DNA of 64,000 bases from BAIKAL-G1 sp943370385 (GTDB lineage: Bacteria; Cyanobacteriota; Cyanobacteriia; PCC-6307; Cyanobiaceae). A program made the translations under genes and the position numbers. How positions within the stretch are numbered: position 1 is the first letter of the stretch; each line of letters begins with the position of its first letter. The DNA lies in the NCBI GenBank assembly GCA_943370385.1, contig CALRQT020000001.1:62001-126000 (forward strand), written 5' to 3'. This document shows positions 1 to 8,592 of the stretch, piece after piece. The notes beneath the pieces were generated by a model. The model was not told the origin of the DNA, searched no databases, and saw nothing but the letters and a program-made list of their open reading frames with translations.

Positions 1-875
1 AGCCCCCAGGCCTGGCTCTGCAGCAGGGTGCCCACCTGGATGCGCATTCCCACGCTGATGAAGTAGAGCGGCAGGAACACGCCCGAGAGCACTGTCAGCA
101 ACCCCCCCAGGCCTTGGCTCTCAGGGTTGAGACGGTTGAACAGCACGCCGCCCCACAGGGCCCCCAGCAGGGACGTGATGCCACTCGCTTCCCCCATCCA
201 GGCCGATCCGATCAGCAGGATGAGCACCGTCAGGGGGCTGTTGGGGGCTGGGCCCCCGCGCCGGCGCCAGAGGCCCGCCAGCACGAGGCTGGCCGCGGCA
301 GCCCCCAGGCCCAGAACCATGCCAGCCCATCCCGGTCCCCTGCTCCAGTTGCTGCCCCCCAGGGCCACCGAGAGGCTCAACAGGCCGATGGCGGGCAGGT
401 CATCAAGGACGGAGACCCCCACCAGTAACCGGCCCGAGGGGGTGTGCATGGCGCCCCGTTGGGCCAGGAGCTGCAGGGTGACCCCCGTGCCCGTAGCGGC
501 CACGCAGGCCAGGCAGAGCAGCGCCGTGGCTGGGGCCATGCCGAAGCCGAGCGTCAGCGGCCAGTAGCCCAGCAGCGGTGCCAGGCAGCTCAGGGCCACC
601 AGCCGCAGGATCGTGCCGCGCCGGGAGAGCAGCAGATCGCCGCGCACCTCCAGGCCCACCTGGAAGAACAGGGCCAATACCCCCAGTTCCGTGAGGCCGC
701 TCAGCGGTTTGATGGCGGCGAAGGGCAGCACGCTGTTGCCCAGCCCAAAGCCGATCACGAGCTCCACCACGATCGCCGGCACCGCCCAGCGGGCCAGCTT
801 CCCCGCACTGATCCGGGCCAGGGCCAGCCCCACCAGCAGGATCAGCAGGGTGGTGAGAACGGTGGGTGATTGCAA
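1..875 (-). CDS. Cation:proton antiporter (CPA2/Kef-type), 3' end cut by window edge
   Basis: Membrane Na+(K+)/H+ exchanger, about 290 residues visible. The minus-strand translation is an almost continuous run of hydrophobic helices (for example LTTLLILLVGLALARI near the N-terminus, then LTELGVLALFFQVGLEV, LLCLACVAATGTGVTLQLL and SVLDDLPAIGLLSLSVAL). The VLDDLPAI segment matches the conserved Asp-Asp of the CPA2 ion-binding site. I place the start at a TTG at 875, since the reading frame opens there directly before the first helix; an upstream in-frame start is possible. The C-terminus, including any TrkA-N/RCK regulatory domain, lies outside the window, so Kef-like and NapA-like types cannot be separated. 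Confidence 0.85.
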   Translation of the reverse strand, partial: MQSPTVLTTLLILLVGLALARISAGKLARWAVPAIVVELVIGFGLGNSVLPFAAIKPLSGLTELGVLALFFQVGLEVRGDLLLSRRGTILRLVALSCLAPLLGYWPLTLGFGMAPATALLCLACVAATGTGVTLQLLAQRGAMHTPSGRLLVGVSVLDDLPAIGLLSLSVALGGSNWSRGPGWAGMVLGLGAAAASLVLAGLWRRRGGPAPNSPLTVLILLIGSAWMGEASGITSLLGALWGGVLFNRLNPESQGLGGLLTVLSGVFLPLYFISVGMRIQVGTLLQSQAWG

Positions 876-1145
876 GGTGCTGTTTCCGCCAGCTTCGAAG
901 GCTGCTGCCCATTCTGTTGGCGGAAGGGCAAACCTGAATGGGTAGCGATTTCTTTCGGCGCGCCTGGTGGGCGCGGAGGTTCCGGTTGCGGTTGGATCGC
1001 CCAGAAGCGCTGGTTGCGCTCGATCAACCACCGATGGGATGGCACCGATAGTGGTGCGGGCTGTTCACCGAAAGATCTGCCCCAATTGTTTCAACGCGTC
1101 CCACCGATAGGCAGCGGCGCCCGTGGCATCGGCTTGGGGTTCTAG

Positions 1146-1667
1146 CCCTGTCGGCTGATCAGCGCCGCCCTGGTGTGGATGATGCCCCACGCCTTGGCGT
1201 GGACTTACGCCGGCTTCGTGCGCAGTCGCAATGTGCTCAACACCATGGAGATGAGCTTTGAAGATGGGCTTTGGAGATGAGCTTTGGTGATGGGCTTTGC
1301 GGCGGCCGTGGTTTGCAATCTCGTCTTGCAGCTCAAGAACCGCCTCGGCTTGGATGACACCCTGGATGTGCTCCTGGTCCCCGACGTCGCCGTCCTGCTG
1401 GGCACCCTGCTCACCGGGGTCTTGGCCCTGCAGGTCCTCAATCCGGCAGGTGCCGATGGCTTGATCACAGGCCGGTTTGGCCAGCTTTGGATCCAGATTC
1501 GGGCTGCCGGCTTCACCATTTTTGGGGTCGGTGTGGTCACCTATGCGGTGTTGAAGGCAATGTGTGCCTTCATGCCCATGAACCTCACCGACGCCCAGGA
1601 ACGCCAGGGCCTTTGCCACTATGGACTTCCTTCTTCCTGGATAGGCCCCTATGGCCGGCCGTGCTAG
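1146..1667 (+). pseudogene. Ammonium transporter (Amt) remnant with large internal deletion
   Basis: Two fragments of one Amt protein are joined. The first (from about 1155) reads LISAALVWMMPHALAW then TYAGFVRSRNVLNTM, the first transmembrane region and the GGFVRSRNVLNTM-type motif. The second (from 1284) reads VVCNLVLQLKNRLGLDDTLD, LLGTLLTGVLALQ and NPAGADGLITG, the last third of Amt up to the cytoplasmic tail. About 300 central residues, with the pore histidines and most helices, are absent. An in-frame TGA lies at 1278-1280, a TAG precedes the first fragment at 1143, and the normal HGVGG motif has decayed to VPDVAV. The gene is dead. Its last codons overlap the start of the downstream channel gene. 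Confidence 0.85.
1250..1301 (+). repeat. 26-bp imperfect tandem duplication inside the amt remnant
   Basis: Unit 1 (1250-1275) and unit 2 (1276-1301) share GATGAGCTTTG and GATGGGCTTTG with a few changes. The duplication sits exactly at the junction where the 5' Amt fragment meets the 3' fragment, and it carries the in-frame stop. It is probably a scar of the deletion event or a later slippage event. Confidence 0.7.
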
Positions 1668-3480
1668 CTCCAGGCCCAGTCGGCACTGGAGCCGGCGGCT
1701 GGTAGCCCTGTTGGTCCCCCTGCTCCTGCTGGTGGGATCGCTGGCGGGGCCCCTCTGGGCTCGCACGGAGGGAGCCCAGATCCCTGGCCAACCGCTGGCG
1801 CTGCGCCAGGTGCCGGGGCCTAGCCCCCGCCAGACCATCGACAATTTTCTGGCTACTACCGCCCAGGCCCATCAACTGATTCACGGGGCCATTGACCAGG
1901 GCCGGGCGGATCCGGGCTGGTTCTATACCCCTGGGCAGCGGCACCAGGTCGAGCTGGGCCAGGGGCTGCTCGACCAGGCCACCGGGGCCCTCAACCTGAG
2001 CGAACTCCCCCAGGCCCTCCATCCGATCACCGGGGTGGGCACGATGGTGATGTTGCGCAGCCTGCTGCTGTACGACTTGGCCCACCATCCGGGTCTGGTG
2101 CTGCCTGGGCCAGGTGAGGTGGCGAGCCAGAAGCTGAAGTCCTGGACCATTCCCGAAACCCCTATCACCCTGGCCCTCAATCAGCCGGCCACGGGCAGCC
2201 AGGAATCGGCGGCGGCGCTGCCCTGCCAGCAATGCAGTGAGCAGGACTTCCTCTTCAGCCCCCGCACCGTGGCCCAGGTGGATGCCGATTTCACACGCCT
2301 CTTCGCCGAGGATCCGGCCCTGAGGCGCCGCTTTGGTGGCGATCTCTATGTCACCTGGTCCCTGCTGCCTGGGGGCGCCCTGCCGCCCAAGTGGATTCTG
2401 CGGCTGCCAGCCTCCTGGAAGCATTGGCTGGTGAATCAGCCTTTTGGCGGCCAGTCCTTAATTCAATGGCTGATCCTGGTGCCGAGCTCGGCGATGGCTC
2501 TGGCCTTGGGTCTGTGGCCGCTGCTGCACATGCGCCATCAGTTCCGCCGCAGCCTTGATCACCTGGGGCGGCGTCCCTATTGGCAGCGGGTGGGGTTGTT
2601 GCTGCCCCTGCTGCCGCTCCTTTCCCTCTGGCGCTGGTTTTGCATCGACTGGGTCAACCTCACTGGGGATCGGGCCCTGGTGGTGCTGGTCACCGCCCGG
2701 GTGCTGAATGTGGCGGTGGCCATGCCGTTCGTTTACCTCTTTGCTGAGGCCGTGGGTCAGAGCTTGATCCGCAAGCGCCAACGCAGCGCTGATGGCACGG
2801 TGGTTCTGGTGCGCCGCAAGGGGGCTGGCCAGCTGCTCACGATCATCCGGGTGATCGGCCTTACGGCCGCCGTCACGGTGTTAGTGCAGGGGGCCCGCAG
2901 CCTGGGCCTCACCTCGATCACGATCCTGGCGATGTCGTCGGTGCCGGCCCTGGCCATTTCCCTCGGGACCCAGCAGTTGATCCGCGATATCTCCGATGGT
3001 TTCAGCCTGTTTTTGGATGGCCAGCTCAAGGTGGGCGATCAGTGCACAATCGGCACGCCCAAGTCCGGCAAGATCGATGGCACGGTGGTGTCGATGGGGA
3101 TGCGCTCGATCAACCTGCGGCTGAAGAATGGCTCCCAACTTTCGATGCCCAATTCCCAGGTGGCTGAATCCGTGGTGACGAACCACAGCCTGCGCAGCGC
3201 CGAGCCCCTGGAGTTACGGCTGTCGCTTCCCAAGCTGGAGACCGAGGCCCTGGCTGATCTGCAGATCCGGTCCCAAGCCCTACTCACGGCGACCAAAGAC
3301 CTGGCCAGCGCTGAGGCCCACCTAGACCCTGGCGACGGTGGCTGGTGGCTCCTTGTTCAAGGGCGCTGGTCGCCCCAGCTGGCCAGCGCTGATCTGCCCC
3401 ACCGCCGCGATGGCCTGTTTCTTGCCCTGCACCGTTTGGTGACCGCCCTGGAGTCAGAGGGCGGCGTTTCGGTGGGATGA
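1651..3480 (+). CDS. MscS-family mechanosensitive ion channel
   Basis: Inner-membrane channel expected to release solutes on hypo-osmotic shock, 609 aa. A signal-like hydrophobic N-terminus (residues 16-37, RLVALLVPLLLLVGSLAGPL) is followed by an extended periplasmic-type region to about residue 260. Hydrophobic helices follow, then the MscS core: the pore-lining helix around SVPALAISLGTQQLIRDISD and the beta domain with FLDGQLKVGDQCTI, GTVVSMGMRSINLRLKNG and SMPNSQV. It is about twice the length of E. coli MscS (286 aa), typical of larger plant and cyanobacterial homologues with N-terminal extensions. The ATG at 1651 lies inside the end of the decayed amt gene, so transcription may come from the old amt region. 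Confidence 0.88.
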   Translation: MAGRASSRPSRHWSRRLVALLVPLLLLVGSLAGPLWARTEGAQIPGQPLALRQVPGPSPRQTIDNFLATTAQAHQLIHGAIDQGRADPGWFYTPGQRHQVELGQGLLDQATGALNLSELPQALHPITGVGTMVMLRSLLLYDLAHHPGLVLPGPGEVASQKLKSWTIPETPITLALNQPATGSQESAAALPCQQCSEQDFLFSPRTVAQVDADFTRLFAEDPALRRRFGGDLYVTWSLLPGGALPPKWILRLPASWKHWLVNQPFGGQSLIQWLILVPSSAMALALGLWPLLHMRHQFRRSLDHLGRRPYWQRVGLLLPLLPLLSLWRWFCIDWVNLTGDRALVVLVTARVLNVAVAMPFVYLFAEAVGQSLIRKRQRSADGTVVLVRRKGAGQLLTIIRVIGLTAAVTVLVQGARSLGLTSITILAMSSVPALAISLGTQQLIRDISDGFSLFLDGQLKVGDQCTIGTPKSGKIDGTVVSMGMRSINLRLKNGSQLSMPNSQVAESVVTNHSLRSAEPLELRLSLPKLETEALADLQIRSQALLTATKDLASAEAHLDPGDGGWWLLVQGRWSPQLASADLPHRRDGLFLALHRLVTALESEGGVSVG

Positions 3481-3509
3481 GCCCGTTGCAAGGGACTCTC
3501 CCAATCGCT

Positions 3510-5216
3510 TCAACAAACAGGGGAATTTGCATCGCAGATCATCGGTGCGGCAGAACGCACCACCTGCTCGTCAAGCTGCCGAATCACCATCATCTGGAGA
3601 GGCTCCACGCCCACTAGCAAGGTTGACTGGGGCGGTACTAAGTCGTGTGGTTTGGCGACCGCGCTCAGATAGCGATCGAAAAATAACAGCGAGAGGGATT
3701 TGAGTTCGTCAAAGGCTTCCCGTTGGGTAGGACCAACCAGGAAGCTGGGAAGGTTAGATGTGCCCGCCAGAAAGGAGAGATGGGTGCCTTTGTTGATGAG
3801 CGCCAGATAGGTATCGGCTTGCTTGAGGGAGGTATAGGGAAGCAGTTGTTCAGACAGTGGCGGCGCAAAGAAATCGTCGGTTGCTGCGATCATCATGTAG
3901 GGAGTGGCCAGGGACCGCAGAGAGCTTGCGCTGAAGATCGGATTGGTGACGGGGTTGATGGCGATCACAGCCTTGATGCGGGCATCGGCCTGATTCAAGG
4001 TTTGGACGGGCTGGCTGGGATCCTGGCATTGCCAGAGTTTGGCCAGATTGATTTGCACCTGGTTGGGATTGGCATAGCGCTTGCAGGACTCCCTTAAGTG
4101 GCTCCAATCCAGGGGTGCCCCGGCCAGGGCGGTGACGGTGTAGCCCCCCAGGGATTGGCCCAGGGCGCCCACCCGGTTGCTGTCCAGCCGATCCCCCCAG
4201 CGGCGTTGCACCACATCAATCAGATCACTGATGGTGGTTGGCTGGCTGAACCAGGCGCTTGGACTTGGAATCGCTGCCGTTCCAGCAATGCCCGACTGAA
4301 TGGCATTGGTACTGGTATAGGGAAAATTAAGGGTGGCCACCGCATAGCCATGGCTGGAAAGATGGTTGCCGACATAGAGCAAGGCTGTGTAATCCGTATT
4401 CAGTCCTGGCGCCAAGACCACTAAGGCTGGCTTGACGTTGGCACGCTCGTTAATGGGCAGATTGATCAGCGCTTGAATGGTATTGCCCGCCCGATCAACA
4501 AATTGAAAGGTCTTGCTGGTGTAGGTCACCGTGCCCGGCTTGGCAGCGCCAAAAAAATCAGGACCTGCGGCAACGGGCTTGGGCCCAGCCTTGCTGAATT
4601 GGGCGAGCAGCCCTGGGTAGAGATTGTTTTGCTCATTGAGTTGACTGCCCAGTTGGCGGCTGATCGACACAAGCGCATCGCCATTAATGGGCAATTCCTG
4701 CAGGGGGAAGGCCTCGAGGGCGTCGATCAGGCGCAGTTGGCCCGTTTTAGCTGCCCCCAGCAACAGGGCGGCCTGGAGCGCATTCTGGGCTGGAACAGCT
4801 GGCAGCGCCAGGGTTTTGGCTAACTGGGCAACGAGTTCCTGGCCAATCGGGGTGGCCAGCAAATTCGACACCATCACAGGAGTGAACGGAATGCTTTGGC
4901 TGAGGGCCTTCCTCAAGGCCACCCGATCCGGCGGTTTAATGTGGTTCAAATACCAGGCCAAGTCAGGCGGAGCCTGGCCCGTTTCCGCATATTGGGCTAG
5001 GTCGGCAACGGCGATGGAGCGCTCAAGCTCCCCAAAGCGAACCTGGAGCCGCAGCGCAGCCTGGACCGGTTGCATCCCTAGAAGCATGCCAGCAACCATG
5101 GCTGCAGGAAGGCTTCGAATAAAGGCTTTAAGACGAGTTTGATGACCAGACCTCCTAGTCGTCCTCCCAGTAATCAAGTTGCGGATTTTGGAGGGGTTGG
5201 GCATCGAAACTACCAA
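3510..5216 (-). CDS. Alpha/beta hydrolase with N-terminal DUF1400 domain, exported
   Basis: Probable periplasmic or membrane-attached serine hydrolase of 568 aa. A basic N-terminus and hydrophobic segment (SLPAAMVAGMLLGMQPVQAA) resemble a signal peptide ending in AxA. Next comes the cyanobacterial DUF1400-type region (RFGELERSIAVADLAQYAETG). The hydrolase domain carries the nucleophile elbow GALGQSLGGYTV, an oxyanion region LVVLAPGLNTD and a late TDDFFAPP/KGTHLSF stretch that supplies likely acid and histidine. The fold resembles PAF-acetylhydrolase/dienelactone-hydrolase relatives. It is the last of six co-oriented minus-strand genes, 223 bp after the cyclase, so it may have its own promoter. 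The substrate is unknown. Confidence 0.82.
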   Translation of the reverse strand: MVVSMPNPSKIRNLITGRTTRRSGHQTRLKAFIRSLPAAMVAGMLLGMQPVQAALRLQVRFGELERSIAVADLAQYAETGQAPPDLAWYLNHIKPPDRVALRKALSQSIPFTPVMVSNLLATPIGQELVAQLAKTLALPAVPAQNALQAALLLGAAKTGQLRLIDALEAFPLQELPINGDALVSISRQLGSQLNEQNNLYPGLLAQFSKAGPKPVAAGPDFFGAAKPGTVTYTSKTFQFVDRAGNTIQALINLPINERANVKPALVVLAPGLNTDYTALLYVGNHLSSHGYAVATLNFPYTSTNAIQSGIAGTAAIPSPSAWFSQPTTISDLIDVVQRRWGDRLDSNRVGALGQSLGGYTVTALAGAPLDWSHLRESCKRYANPNQVQINLAKLWQCQDPSQPVQTLNQADARIKAVIAINPVTNPIFSASSLRSLATPYMMIAATDDFFAPPLSEQLLPYTSLKQADTYLALINKGTHLSFLAGTSNLPSFLVGPTQREAFDELKSLSLLFFDRYLSAVAKPHDLVPPQSTLLVGVEPLQMMVIRQLDEQVVRSAAPMICDANSPVC

Positions 5217-5439
5217 CTTGTAGGCCTATTCTAGCATTTAATTGTCTAGTTGAGGCAGGGGAATTGTTTGGCCAAGGCTGCTTGGTTTTGGCGATGGGCC
5301 CGGTAAAGTCTGTCGCATGTTGAATAGGATGGGACTTGGCTATGGCATCGGGTTCAATTCCCCATCAAAGTGATGGCTGGGCGGCCACTCGACTTGTCTT
5401 TAAAGGCAATAAACATGATTGCTTGGATATCATCTGAAA

Positions 5440-7530
5440 TCAGGCAGGCTCGCTGCCTGGCAGCCGCTGCGTCAGCATGGTTCGGAGTTCGAGTAAAAAG
5501 CGCGTATGGGGTTTGTCACTAGGTAAAACGAGTAACTGCTCAAGACCCAAGCTCACCCCACCATCCAAGGACGCTGCCATGATCCCATTGGCGATTGCCA
5601 GGTCTTCCAATTCGAGCGCATGGAAATGGCTCCGATAGCCAACCAACTCATAGACATCGGTCGATAGATTTTTGCCCTTGACCTTGACCCGATCAATCAA
5701 ACGGAAGCAAAAATCATGGAGGCTATCTTCCGTGTTAACGGCATCAACGATTGCCTGGCTCACGAGAATACCGGTTCCATACAATTTATTTGTGCCTTCA
5801 AGGCGACTTGCCAGGTTGACAGGATCTCCGATCACGGTGTAGTTAAAGCGCTCTTCCGAGCCCACATTGCCTACAATGACCGAACCAATATTGACGCCAA
5901 CACGCGTGAAGAACTGCAGGTCAATCCCCTCTTTTTCCCATTCTCGATTGAGTCGAGATGTTTCTTCCTGCACCGCGAGTGCAGCCGTACAACCCTTACA
6001 GGCTGGTTGATCAACGGTGTAGGGAGCTCCCCAAAAGGCCATCACCGAGTCGCCGATATACTTGTCAATAGTTCCCGATGTTTCCATGATTCGGGATGTT
6101 AATGCTGTCATGTATGTATTCAGATGATCGAGAATCATAATGGCATCACTCGATTCTGAATAGGTTGTGAAGTTGCGAATATCCGTGAAGAGCATCACCA
6201 GCTCACGCACTTCCCCGCCGAGCCGAGCGCTTTGCTTGGAGTTCAGTACAGACTTAACGACCTCGCGGGGTAAGTAGCGACTGAACGAATCCATCGCAAA
6301 AGAGAGTTTGCTAATCGCAGCAGAAACCTGGCTAATTTCAATAATATTGGAAGCGGACAGGCATTTGGGCTGTTGTGGCGGAATCTCAAGGTTGCTTAGC
6401 TGCGAAACGGTTGAAACAACCGCTTTCAGGGGCTTCACCAATTGGCGGCATACATAAAAAATAACGACGCTGGTGGCCAACAATGTGAACAATTGGATCA
6501 GTACAAGCTCAAACAGATTTCTGTTCAGCGGCGCATAGATTGTTTGTTCATCAACGACGCTAACAGCTGTCCAGTTTTCATTGACTTTATGGGCATAGAG
6601 GAAGAAAGAATGGCCATCTACTTCAACCCGTTGCAACGTATCTCTAAGCGGTAAATCAGCAGCCGCATCAACAAAAGCGCGATAGTTGGTTTTAGCAAGG
6701 CGGCGAGGTGTCAGCAGAGAAATATGATCAAACCCATTGGTGGAGACGGTCGGGAAGACAAGATTGCCGGACGATGCAATCATAAAAAATAAGCGACCAT
6801 CATATTTACCGCGGTGGATGGCAAGGTAATCGTTCTTTGGCTTGCCAGCCCCAGGCTGGTTAGCCATGCTTATTTTTTCAACATTAATCAGCCCACTATC
6901 ACGGCCGATTTTTGAAATTGGCAGACAAAAAGAAAGAACAGCGGAGGGCTTTGTCGTTTTACTATGACTGTTCGGAGGATAGATTGGATGGGCCGCCTCG
7001 AGGCAACCTTCGAGTCTTGCCCCCACCAGCGTGGAGCGAATGCTGTAATTACTTTGACCATTGAGTGCTTTGATGAAATATGGAGCCCTGAGAATCCTTT
7101 TTTCTTTGAGGCGAATATTGGTTTCGTTAGGCATGGTTGCTAGCAATTTGCCATCCCGCCTCCAAATGCGCCATTTTCGCAATGGATTAGCTTCGATAAT
7201 CGGTTTTAATTCCGCGAGTATCCGTTTCGTATCAAGACTCCTCACCTCGGGTGAATTAGCAGCAAAAGCAAGTTCCGTATCAATGGAATCCTGATAGGCC
7301 TGAATGCTACTACTTAAATAAAGAACATTGTCGCGAAAACGCCTTTGCTCATTGGCTAGCAAGCGCTTAGAGGCTATTTGAAAAAGCGCCACATTGCCGA
7401 GACAAAAAGAGGCAATAAGTGCAATTGTAATTTGAAAAGTAAAGGTAAATTGAAGGCGCCTAAGGATTGATAGGTCCGGCAAAAAAGGAATCTTGCTGGA
7501 TTTGGGATTTGCCTCGAGCGAAACTTCCAT
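5440..7530 (-). CDS. Membrane adenylate cyclase: Cache sensor, HAMP, class III cyclase
   Basis: Predicted to make cAMP in response to a periplasmic signal, 696 aa from the ATG at 7530. Order: TM1 (FTFQITIALIASFCLGNVAL), a roughly 270-residue periplasmic dCache-like domain, TM2 (LFTLLATSVVIFYV), a HAMP-like linker (VKPLKAVVSTVSQLS) and the class III catalytic domain. Metal-binding Asp are in LFTDIRNFT and GDSVMAF. The purine-selecting residues appear to be the Lys of IDKYIGD and the Thr of YTVIGDPVN, the Lys/Thr pair seen in cyanobacterial adenylate cyclases such as CyaC, which argues against a guanylate cyclase. I reject a longer start at 7659 because it would overlap the end of the upstream Cache gene. 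It follows the Cache and solute-binding genes in one operon-like run. Confidence 0.9.
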   Translation of the reverse strand: MEVSLEANPKSSKIPFLPDLSILRRLQFTFTFQITIALIASFCLGNVALFQIASKRLLANEQRRFRDNVLYLSSSIQAYQDSIDTELAFAANSPEVRSLDTKRILAELKPIIEANPLRKWRIWRRDGKLLATMPNETNIRLKEKRILRAPYFIKALNGQSNYSIRSTLVGARLEGCLEAAHPIYPPNSHSKTTKPSAVLSFCLPISKIGRDSGLINVEKISMANQPGAGKPKNDYLAIHRGKYDGRLFFMIASSGNLVFPTVSTNGFDHISLLTPRRLAKTNYRAFVDAAADLPLRDTLQRVEVDGHSFFLYAHKVNENWTAVSVVDEQTIYAPLNRNLFELVLIQLFTLLATSVVIFYVCRQLVKPLKAVVSTVSQLSNLEIPPQQPKCLSASNIIEISQVSAAISKLSFAMDSFSRYLPREVVKSVLNSKQSARLGGEVRELVMLFTDIRNFTTYSESSDAIMILDHLNTYMTALTSRIMETSGTIDKYIGDSVMAFWGAPYTVDQPACKGCTAALAVQEETSRLNREWEKEGIDLQFFTRVGVNIGSVIVGNVGSEERFNYTVIGDPVNLASRLEGTNKLYGTGILVSQAIVDAVNTEDSLHDFCFRLIDRVKVKGKNLSTDVYELVGYRSHFHALELEDLAIANGIMAASLDGGVSLGLEQLLVLPSDKPHTRFLLELRTMLTQRLPGSEPA

Positions 7531-7579
7531 GGAATTGGTGTGATGTTTCTTAGTTTGATAGAGCTTTACGAAGCTGGAA

Positions 7580-8581
7580 TTAGGACTCGATGGTTTGATC
7601 TTGGTTTTTATCCACAAGCAAACCCACCGCCAAGCTGAGCAGCGAAAGAAGCGCACCAACTTCGAAAATTTGTAGAGCCATTAATCGTGCGGATGCGTAG
7701 ATATCTCTTTGGCGACTTTCAACCAGCAAGGCCGTGCGAAAATTAGGAAGATATTGATAAACACCAATGACGGGAACTCCTTCGCTATTGAGATAGAATC
7801 CCTGGCCTGAATTTCCATCTAGCGCCTTACGAATACCCACACTATCTAGGGGCTTGAATTCGTAGTCGGGCGGACTTTGTGCAGGCGGCGCAATATAGGT
7901 GGCCTGGTCTAGGGAAGTGCGTGCCACTAAATACGATTTTACAGGTGCAGATCCATCCTGCTGAGCTTTTTTACTGCCAGGGTCTGGATCGGCAACTTGA
8001 TCATTAAGCTTGCGTAGATTGAGATCAATTGCCAGGAAGCCAGCTTTTTTCTTCGGACCGATGTAGATAGGCAAGGCAACGGAGATCGAGGGCAGGCCGG
8101 TGCTTGAATTGGTAAAAAAGTTGAGAGGTGTGCTCGGTAGTTCTTCTAGTTCGAGGCTTGTAGTTGTATTTTTAAGGGGTTGATAGGCTGCATACTTGCC
8201 GTGATCAGTGGAGAACACGACAATGCCGCCCTTTGTTAGCAAAGATGCACTATTGCGATTGTCTTGATGGTTAGCGAGAATCGCTTCGAGAGAAAGGCTG
8301 TTTGCCGAATTAATATCTGCACGACTATGGCGTTTTGCTTGCAGAATTGTTAGTGAATGGCCCACCAGTGTGGGATTTTGAAGATCTGTGCCGATGTCTT
8401 TGACTTCCTCTCGCCACCATTGGTCAATGCGAGCTTGCTTGTCTTGCAAGGTGGCCTGTTGATTCGCGAGTGCTTTGGCCCCTAAAGGAACAGTGGCAAG
8501 CAGATAGGTGATTAAGGAGATGACGCTAGATGAAGCCAGGGTGGCGACGGAGAGCTTGATCCAAAAAGAACGATTTTTCAT
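7580..8581 (-). CDS. Stand-alone membrane Cache-type sensor protein without output domain
   Basis: A 333-aa protein with an N-terminal TM (SVATLASSSVISLITYLLA), a large periplasmic region and a C-terminal TM (LMALQIFEVGALLSLLSLAV) followed only by a dozen polar residues. The periplasmic region has Cache-like features: an N-terminal long helix (QQATLQDKQARIDQWWREE), strands such as GGIVVFSTDHG and LPIYIGPKKKAGFLAIDLN, and a second pair near GVPVIGVYQYLPNFRTALLV. No HAMP, kinase, cyclase or MCP domain follows. It lies 11 bp after the solute-binding protein gene and 49 bp before the cyclase gene. I infer it couples the binding protein to the cyclase, possibly as a co-receptor. Assignment to Cache rests on layout and pattern, without a profile search. 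Confidence 0.7.
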   Translation of the reverse strand: MKNRSFWIKLSVATLASSSVISLITYLLATVPLGAKALANQQATLQDKQARIDQWWREEVKDIGTDLQNPTLVGHSLTILQAKRHSRADINSANSLSLEAILANHQDNRNSASLLTKGGIVVFSTDHGKYAAYQPLKNTTTSLELEELPSTPLNFFTNSSTGLPSISVALPIYIGPKKKAGFLAIDLNLRKLNDQVADPDPGSKKAQQDGSAPVKSYLVARTSLDQATYIAPPAQSPPDYEFKPLDSVGIRKALDGNSGQGFYLNSEGVPVIGVYQYLPNFRTALLVESRQRDIYASARLMALQIFEVGALLSLLSLAVGLLVDKNQDQTIES

Positions 8582-8592
8582 GGTTCAGTTTT

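Noticed and set aside
1065..1844. Long minus-strand open frame over the amt remnant
   Set aside because: It is the antisense of the amt pseudogene and the MscS start. Its Gln/His/Gly-rich composition is typical of shadow translation.
5335..5365. tRNA-like GGGTTCAATTCCC stretch
   Set aside because: It resembles a T-arm, but no acceptor stem, D-arm or anticodon arm can be folded around it.
5440..7659. Longer cyclase start at 7659
   Set aside because: The extra 43 residues are encoded by the 3' end of the Cache gene read in another frame. The ATG at 7530 gives a normal TM start.
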